From Paludibacteraceae bacterium (GTDB taxonomy: Bacteria; Bacteroidota; Bacteroidia; Bacteroidales; Paludibacteraceae), in contig JAFXWI010000075.1 of NCBI GenBank assembly GCA_017542915.1, positions 1-6,307 of the forward strand: DNA of 6,307 bases, written 5' to 3'. Positions within the stretch are counted from its first letter, which is position 1. Each line of letters begins with the position of its first letter. Shown in pieces: positions 1 to 4,166 of the stretch. The notes below the pieces were generated by a model, which saw only the letters and a program-made list of their open reading frames with translations, did not search any database and was not told where the DNA came from. Position numbers and translations under genes: made by a program.

Positions 1-598
1 CAAAGAGGCTTTGGCTGCCCATCACATCGCCAACCAGATGTGCGACTTAACCTTCATGCTCGCCCTCGGTATCGGTTCCGCAACCACTATCCGCGTCTCG
101 CATCAGTTAGGCAAGGGCGACCTGCAAGCGGTGCGGATGGCAAGTCGTGCCTCTATTCATCTATGCCTGCTGATGAACACCATCGGTGCGGCTATCATGA
201 TCTTCGGACGAAACTATATCCCGTATATCTTCACCGACGACCCCGAAGTTATTCCTATCGCTTCGACGCTCTTATTCATCGGTGGGCTGTTTCAATATGC
301 CGACGGACTCCAGTGTGTCGGTGCAGCCATGCTGCGTGGTATACAAGACGTGCGCGTACCTATGCGCATCGCGCTCTTCTCGTATATCGGCATCGCCCTG
401 CCGCTGGGACTGTACTTAACATTCTACTACCCCCTTCCCTTCGTACATCGTACATCGTCCCTTTGTACATTAGGGCTTGGCGCCAAAGGAATGTGGCTGG
501 CGTTCATCATCGCCCTCGCCATTCCTGCCGTCCTCTTCCATATACGCTTTAACAGACAATTGAAGCGTCTTAAGCAAAACAAATTGCTAAATGATTAA
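1..598 (+). CDS. MATE family efflux transporter, C-terminal part (5' truncated)
   Basis: This is the C-terminal part of an inner-membrane MATE (NorM/DinF-like) exporter, a family that expels drugs or other organic cations in exchange for Na+ or H+. The frame is open from base 2 through the left edge, so the start is missing and about 198 codons remain. Typical family features are visible: AAHHIANQ, then LALGIGSATTIRVSHQLGKGD, and later YADGLQCVGAAMLRGIQDVRVP, the usual segment of the second half of MATE proteins. Five or so hydrophobic stretches alternate with short charged loops, and the protein ends in a basic cytoplasmic tail (RFNRQLKRLKQNK). One loop before LGLGAKGMW carries about 12 extra residues (PLPFVHRTSSLCT) encoded by a short heptamer repeat. 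The stop is 20 bp before the dipeptidase start, suggesting co-transcription. The family is clear; the substrate cannot be told. Confidence 0.9.
   Translation, partial: KEALAAHHIANQMCDLTFMLALGIGSATTIRVSHQLGKGDLQAVRMASRASIHLCLLMNTIGAAIMIFGRNYIPYIFTDDPEVIPIASTLLFIGGLFQYADGLQCVGAAMLRGIQDVRVPMRIALFSYIGIALPLGLYLTFYYPLPFVHRTSSLCTLGLGAKGMWLAFIIALAIPAVLFHIRFNRQLKRLKQNKLLND
441..469 (+). repeat. Heptamer repeat inside the MATE gene
   Basis: TCGTACA occurs twice head to tail (441-447, 448-454), followed by the degenerate units TCGTCCC (455-461) and TTTGTACA (462-469). The repeat is read through in frame as FVHRTSSLCT, in a loop between two membrane segments. It looks like added sequence compared with ordinary MATE loops, but that comparison is from memory of the family, not an alignment. 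Confidence 0.6.
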
Positions 599-652
599 AT
601 AACTAAATAAATGACCAAATGGTAAATGAACAAATGGTAAATTACAAAAATG
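588..652 (+). repeat. 7-8 bp A/T-rich repeat spanning the MATE stop and pepD start
   Basis: The junction is made of related 7-8 bp units: TAAATGAT, TAAATAAC, TAAATAA, then AAATGGT (617-623), AAATGAAC (624-631), AAATGGT (632-638) and AAATTAC (639-645). The MATE stop (596-598) and both candidate pepD starts (619 and 634) lie inside it. AAATGGTAAATGAAC followed by AAATGGTAAATTAC is a near-perfect 15-bp direct repeat, so the second ATG-GTA-AAT copies the first. No Shine-Dalgarno sequence is present here. Confidence 0.6.
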
Positions 653-2073
653 TCTTTGACATCTTCGCGGAGATCTGCAAAGTACCGCGACCCTCGAAAC
701 ATGAGGAACAAATCAGTAAATGGCTGTGCGATTTCGCAGCCGCTCACGGTATCGAATATGTGGCGGACGAAGCCATGAATGTCATCATGCGTGTACCCGC
801 TACGCCGGGATATGAATCCCATGAAGGCGTCATCCTACAAGCCCATATGGACATGGTCGCCGAGAAAGACGGACATGTACAGCATGACTTCCTCAACGAT
901 CCGATTGAGACCTGGATCGACGGCGAATGGCTCAAAGCCAAAGGTACCACCCTTGGCGCAGATGACGGTATAGGTATCAGTATGGCTTTGGCGGCGATCA
1001 CCGACCCTGAACTTCAACACCCCGCTATCGAGTGTCTCTTCACGGTCGATGAGGAGACGGGACTCACCGGCGCGATGAAGCTCCAAGATGGTATGCTCCG
1101 CTCCAAACGACTCATCAACCTCGACTCCGAGGACGACGGCCAGATCTTCATCGGCTGTGCCGGTGGTATCGACACCCTCGCCAAAATGCACTATGAGCAA
1201 TCATCAATTATCAATCATCAATCATCAATAGCAATCCGCCTTTCAGTTAGCGGATTGCTTGGCGGTCACTCCGGCGATGATATCAACAAAGGCCGTGCGA
1301 ATGCGAACCAACTCATCGTGTGGTTCCTCGCGCGTATCTGGCCGCAGACGGAGATCCAACTCGCGTCCATCAACGGCGGAAACCTCCGCAACGCGATCGC
1401 ACGCGAAGCGCAAGCCGTCATCGCTATTCCGATGGACTACAAAGAGCAGATACGTATCGAGTGGAACCATTTCGTAGCGCAGATGGAAGGTGTCTTCGGA
1501 GAAGTGGAGAAAGACATGCGTCTCGAACTCGAGACTTGCGACCTGCCCGAATCGTTCATCCCTGCCGACAAAGCCTATCGACTCATCATGGCCCTCTGCG
1601 AGTGCCCGCACGGCATGATAGCGATGTCGAAAGAGATGCCCGGACTCGTGGAGACGAGCACCAACCTCGCCTCTATCAAGATGCGCGACGGATATATCGA
1701 GGTCAACACTTCCCAGCGTTCGTCTAAAGAACCCGCCAAGCATCACCTGAAATGGGCGGTGGAGCAAGCCCTCTCGATGGCTTGCGACGAGGTGACACAT
1801 GGAGACGGCTATCCGGGCTGGGCACCGAATCCCAACTCGCCGCTGCTCGAAGTAACAAAAAAAGCGTATGTCGATCTCTTCAAGTCCGAACCGCAAGTGC
1901 TGGCGATCCATGCCGGACTCGAGTGCGGACTCTTCCTCGAGAAATACCCCTACCTCGACATGGTCTCTATCGGTCCGCAGATGGTCGGTGTACACTCGCC
2001 ACAAGAAAAACTCTCTATCCCCTCCACCGAGCGCTGCTATTCCTGGCTCTGCCAAATCCTCCAATCCCTCTAA
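619..2073 (+). CDS. pepD: Aminoacyl-histidine dipeptidase (M20 family metallopeptidase, PepD)
   Basis: A cytosolic zinc dipeptidase that hydrolyses Xaa-His and other dipeptides such as carnosine. Its 484 residues match the usual PepD length (about 485). The di-metal site is complete by comparison with E. coli PepD: H76 and D78 in QAHMDMV, bridging D115 in LGADDGIG, catalytic E145 and ligand E146 in FTVDEETG, D169 in NLDSED, and H459 in GVHSPQE. The central lid (dimerisation) domain starts around SGLLGGHSGDDINKGRANAN (H217). NSPLLEVTKKAYVDL and HAGLECGLF complete the C-terminal catalytic half. An alternative start at 634 (MVNYKNVFDIF) is equally plausible, because the first five codons repeat the next ones. 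Residues about 193-205 (EQSSIINHQSSIA) are encoded by a heptamer repeat and look inserted between the catalytic and lid domains. The gene lies 20 bp after the MATE gene and 18 bp before the regulator. Confidence 0.93.
   Translation: MVNEQMVNYKNVFDIFAEICKVPRPSKHEEQISKWLCDFAAAHGIEYVADEAMNVIMRVPATPGYESHEGVILQAHMDMVAEKDGHVQHDFLNDPIETWIDGEWLKAKGTTLGADDGIGISMALAAITDPELQHPAIECLFTVDEETGLTGAMKLQDGMLRSKRLINLDSEDDGQIFIGCAGGIDTLAKMHYEQSSIINHQSSIAIRLSVSGLLGGHSGDDINKGRANANQLIVWFLARIWPQTEIQLASINGGNLRNAIAREAQAVIAIPMDYKEQIRIEWNHFVAQMEGVFGEVEKDMRLELETCDLPESFIPADKAYRLIMALCECPHGMIAMSKEMPGLVETSTNLASIKMRDGYIEVNTSQRSSKEPAKHHLKWAVEQALSMACDEVTHGDGYPGWAPNPNSPLLEVTKKAYVDLFKSEPQVLAIHAGLECGLFLEKYPYLDMVSIGPQMVGVHSPQEKLSIPSTERCYSWLCQILQSL
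1199..1233 (+). repeat. Four-copy AATCATC heptamer repeat inside pepD
   Basis: The units AATCATC (1199-1205), AATTATC (1206-1212), AATCATC (1213-1219) and AATCATC (1220-1226) run head to tail, followed by the degenerate AATAGCA (1227-1233). They are translated in frame as QSSIINHQSSIAI, exactly at the passage from the catalytic domain to the lid domain. The stretch is strikingly A/T-rich against the surrounding gene, consistent with an insertion. Confidence 0.75.
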
Positions 2074-2089
2074 CCCCTCTAATCAACAA
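2054..2089 (+). repeat. 9-bp repeat across the pepD stop codon
   Basis: Related 9-bp units AAATCCTCC, AATCCCTCT, AACCCCTCT and AATCAACAA run head to tail through the last codons of pepD, its TAA (2071-2073) and the short gap before the regulator. The last pepD residues (ILQSL) are therefore encoded by repeat sequence. The region has no hairpin or T-run, so it is not a terminator. Confidence 0.5.
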
Positions 2090-2091
2090 CC

Positions 2092-3780
2092 ATGAAATAT
2101 TTGATGAAAAACCTGTTTACGTTACTTGTCCTCTCTGTCTGCATACTGTCTGCTATGGCGGCAGACCAAAAGCAGCCGGAGCCGATAGACACCTTGCTGG
2201 AGCGCTTTGACAATAAGCCCGGACTGAAAACGGCACGGGAGTTCTTTGCGTACATGGACAAGGAGGAGTTCATGGACGAACCGGTGGTCTTCACCACCGC
2301 TACTCCGCTTGACACCATGAAGGCACTCGTGTGGTATTGGGCGGGCGAATGGTATTATGCCGAGCAGGAATATACGCTGGCGGAGAAAAATCTGCTGCGG
2401 GCGCTCGAACTGATGGAGTATGCGGACGAGAAATCCATCTCCGATAATCTGGCTATGTTGGGACTAACCTTTATGCGCCAGTCCAAATACGACGAGGCGC
2501 TGCATTATATGCACCGGTGCTACCGGCTGGATAGCGAAAGCGGCGACCCCGACCGGATGAGTTCGTCTCTGAATATGATCGCCGGTACCTTGCTGGCTGC
2601 GGGAAACCCCGAGGAGGCGGAGGGCTATATCCTGCGTGCTATCACGTACGCAAAACGTGCGAATACCCCCCCCTCACGGACGGCGGTCATCTTCGGCATG
2701 GCAAGCGAGATCGAAAACCGACTCGAGCATAAGGAACGGGCGCTCCTGTATGCCGACTCCGCCTGTATGGTAGAGGCTACTACCGGAAACAACTACAAAA
2801 TGGCGGTGCGTCAGACCCAGAAGGCATCTATTCTTGTCTCGATGGAGCGGTATGAAGAGGCGGAGAAGATATTGGCGGAGGTAGTGCCCTATTTCCGTGA
2901 GGCAGGAGACCAGCTCTCGCTCGCTATCGCGCTCAATAAACGAGGACAGGCGGCGCGGTACTTGGGGCACTTGGACGACGCGGTCAAATACCTGAGTGAA
3001 TCAATTGAGATATGTCAGCGAATAGGCAACCCGTATAACGAGGCGTACGCACAGCGCGCGATATATGAAATCCTGTATAAATCCAACCCCGACGCTGCGC
3101 GAATGCATCTGGAGCGCTACCATCTCCTCAAGGACTCCCTCTACTCCCATGCTACGGCAGAGCAGTTAGCCCGCTTCAATGCCGAGTTCGGACGCGACGA
3201 GTTGGAGAAAGAGAAGGAGCAGTTGACCCGCCGGAACCATCGGCTGGTAGCGATCGGAATAGCGGCAGGAGTAGGGGCGATCGTCATTATTATCGTCTGT
3301 TTGATATGGTTCCGCAAGCGCCAGAGCAAGACCAACGAACTGCTGAGTACCGTCATGACGGAGCTCAACGAAGCGCGTCGCTCTCCGGCGCCGGCACCTG
3401 AACCGGAACCCGAGCCCGAACAACCCGAACAATATCTGTCCCAAGAGGATAAACAGTTCCTCAAAAAACTCATACTCTCTGTTACGCAGGCGATGGAATA
3501 TCAGACGGTCACGGTTACGCAGATAGCCGATAAGATGTGCATGTCGCCCAAAACCCTGAACCGCAGACTCCAGTACCTTACGGGCGAAGGAGCCAAACGC
3601 TATATCATGCGTATTCAGCTGGAGCAGGCGAAAATAATGCTGCTGCAGAACCTTGATATTCCTATCGTGGAGATAGGTAACCGCTGCGGATTTGATGACC
3701 ATAGTTCCTTCACCAGAACCTTCACGCAGAACGTCGGAATGTCCCCTTCGGACTACCGTTTGACACGCGGACAGGGCTGA
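2092..3780 (+). CDS. Membrane-spanning TPR/AraC-type transcriptional regulator
   Basis: A 562-residue one-component regulator that appears to sense on the periplasmic side and bind DNA inside the cell. In order: a signal peptide or anchor (residues 1-23, KNLFTLLVLSVCILSAMA, possible cleavage AMA/AD); a helical TPR region (about 75-350) with repeat-like segments such as YTLAEKNLLRALEL, KYDEALHYMHRCYRL, RYEEAEKILAEVVPYF and HLDDAVKYLSESIEI; a charged, possibly coiled segment (363-383); one membrane helix (385-406) followed by basic WFRKRQSK; a Pro/Glu linker (431-446); and a C-terminal AraC DNA-binding domain (about 450-558). Both helix-turn-helix units are visible: VTQIADKMCMSPKTLNRRL, and IVEIGNRCGFDDHSSFTRTF followed by MSPSDYR. 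No histidine kinase or receiver domain is present. The start at 2092 gives a good signal peptide; 2104 (MKNLF) would serve as well. The architecture is a known theme in Bacteroidota; ligand and targets are unknown. Confidence 0.9.
   Translation: MKYLMKNLFTLLVLSVCILSAMAADQKQPEPIDTLLERFDNKPGLKTAREFFAYMDKEEFMDEPVVFTTATPLDTMKALVWYWAGEWYYAEQEYTLAEKNLLRALELMEYADEKSISDNLAMLGLTFMRQSKYDEALHYMHRCYRLDSESGDPDRMSSSLNMIAGTLLAAGNPEEAEGYILRAITYAKRANTPPSRTAVIFGMASEIENRLEHKERALLYADSACMVEATTGNNYKMAVRQTQKASILVSMERYEEAEKILAEVVPYFREAGDQLSLAIALNKRGQAARYLGHLDDAVKYLSESIEICQRIGNPYNEAYAQRAIYEILYKSNPDAARMHLERYHLLKDSLYSHATAEQLARFNAEFGRDELEKEKEQLTRRNHRLVAIGIAAGVGAIVIIIVCLIWFRKRQSKTNELLSTVMTELNEARRSPAPAPEPEPEPEQPEQYLSQEDKQFLKKLILSVTQAMEYQTVTVTQIADKMCMSPKTLNRRLQYLTGEGAKRYIMRIQLEQAKIMLLQNLDIPIVEIGNRCGFDDHSSFTRTFTQNVGMSPSDYRLTRGQG
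2666..2673 (+). repeat. C8 homopolymer tract in the regulator gene
   Basis: Eight consecutive C residues encode part of Thr-Pro-Pro (residues 192-194) in the TPR domain of the regulator. A one-base slip here would truncate the protein before its membrane helix and DNA-binding domain. In this sequence the frame is intact. Confidence 0.9.
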
Positions 3781-3790
3781 AAAATGTCAG

Positions 3791-3831
3791 TTTGTCCGAT
3801 TTTGTAAAATTTCTGTCCGCTTTTGCAAAAG
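3791..3831 (+). promoter_or_regulatory. Two direct repeats 21 bp apart, candidate regulator binding site
   Basis: The element TGTCCGATTTTGTAAAA (3793-3809) recurs as TGTCCGCTTTTGCAAAA (3814-3830), with 15 of 17 positions identical and a centre-to-centre distance of 21 bp, i.e. two helical turns. The second copy contains the perfect palindrome TTTTGCAAAA. The repeats begin about 10 bp after the stop of the AraC-type regulator gene and end about 20 bp before a -7 box. AraC-family proteins classically bind two direct half-sites about 21 bp apart next to the promoter, so this is a plausible target of the neighbouring regulator. That link is inferred. Confidence 0.55.
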
Positions 3832-3850
3832 CAATTTCGGAAAATTCTAC

Positions 3851-3858
3851 TACCTTTG
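3851..3858 (+). promoter_or_regulatory. Bacteroidota-type -7 promoter box (TACCTTTG)
   Basis: TACCTTTG fits the TAnnTTTG -7 consensus of the Bacteroidota primary sigma factor. A TTTG that could act as the -33 element (3822-3825) lies 25 bp upstream, longer than the usual 19-21 bp, which suggests a weak promoter that may need an activator. Transcription would start at about 3862-3866 and read into the small gene at 3902. Confidence 0.5.
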
Positions 3859-3884
3859 CACCCGAATTTAATCGGGTGCTTTTT
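3858..3884 (+). terminator. Intrinsic terminator hairpin after the regulator gene
   Basis: GCACCCGA (3858-3865) and TCGGGTGC (3872-3879) form a perfect 8-bp stem around the 6-base loop ATTTAA, followed directly by five T (3880-3884). This is the layout of a rho-independent terminator for transcripts arriving from the regulator gene. It overlaps the -7 box by one base. A transcript started from that promoter would lack most of the left arm and so could escape termination. Confidence 0.65.
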
Positions 3885-3901
3885 GTGCTATTTACTCGGG
3901 C

Positions 3902-4069
3902 ATGGAAAACAAGAAAAATGACAATCAATCTACACAGGAATCATCCTCCGTTTCGCAGCATCGCCATAAGGAAGCGAAAGACTTTACCAAGGAGATGATC
4001 GAGGAGTTGTTCTCGTCCGACAAGTCCGACGCCGCCAAATCACCCGCGCGCACGCCCGATAAAAAATAG
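3902..4069 (+). CDS. Small highly charged hypothetical protein (55 aa)
   Basis: A 55-codon reading frame starts with MENKKNDNQS and ends TPDKK before TAG. The product is hydrophilic, with no signal peptide, membrane segment or cysteine. The first 20 residues are polar (Asn/Gln/Ser-rich). Residues about 22-37 (HKEAKDFTKEMIEELF) would form an amphipathic helix with alternating Lys and Glu, and the tail is Ser/Lys/Pro-rich. Codons such as TCG, TCC, GAC and GCC in the second half match the upstream genes, which favours real coding. It lies 44 bp after the -7 box and about 97 bp before the secreted protein gene. The family is not recognised. A cytosolic role is all that the composition suggests; regulation by the nearby direct repeats is possible. 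Confidence 0.65.
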   Translation: MENKKNDNQSTQESSSVSQHRHKEAKDFTKEMIEELFSSDKSDAAKSPARTPDKK

Positions 4070-4166
4070 TTACATGCAATAATATAGCATAGCAAACTTA
4101 CAACGAATCAAAAATAATTAACCGGGGGACAACCCTCATAATATTAACAAACAAATCTCTAACATT
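4070..4166 (+). other. A/T-rich leader of the secreted protein gene, with a small hairpin
   Basis: The 97 bp between the small gene and the secreted protein gene are A/T-rich except for one G/C cluster. There, GGGGG (4124-4128) can pair with CCCTC (4133-4137) around an ACAA tetraloop, with one G-U pair. No T-run follows, so it is not a convincing terminator. No TAnnTTTG box and no Shine-Dalgarno sequence is seen. The secreted protein gene may therefore share the promoter at 3851, or have a promoter that cannot be recognised here. Confidence 0.3.

Noticed and set aside
40..552. A 170-codon frame on the plus strand overlapping the MATE gene
   Set aside because: It is an out-of-frame shadow: its translation is Arg/His-rich and lacks membrane segments, while the MATE frame has clear family motifs.
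1195..1240. A possible frameshift or sequencing error in pepD at the heptamer repeat
   Set aside because: The frame is the same on both sides, and conserved PepD motifs continue directly after it (GGHSGDDINKGRANAN), so the repeat is a net in-frame addition.
1243..2064. A 273-codon open frame on the minus strand
   Set aside because: It lies opposite pepD, whose catalytic motifs and domain order are unmistakable. Its translation has no recognisable domain, and long antisense frames are common in G/C-richer genes.
3858..3884. The hairpin as a riboswitch or attenuator
   Set aside because: It is a single simple stem with a T-run, with no larger conserved fold or leader peptide; a terminator is the simpler reading.
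3792..3998. A 68-codon plus-strand frame across the control region
   Set aside because: It runs through the direct repeats, the -7 box and the terminator hairpin, and overlaps the 55-codon gene in another frame with poorer codon use.
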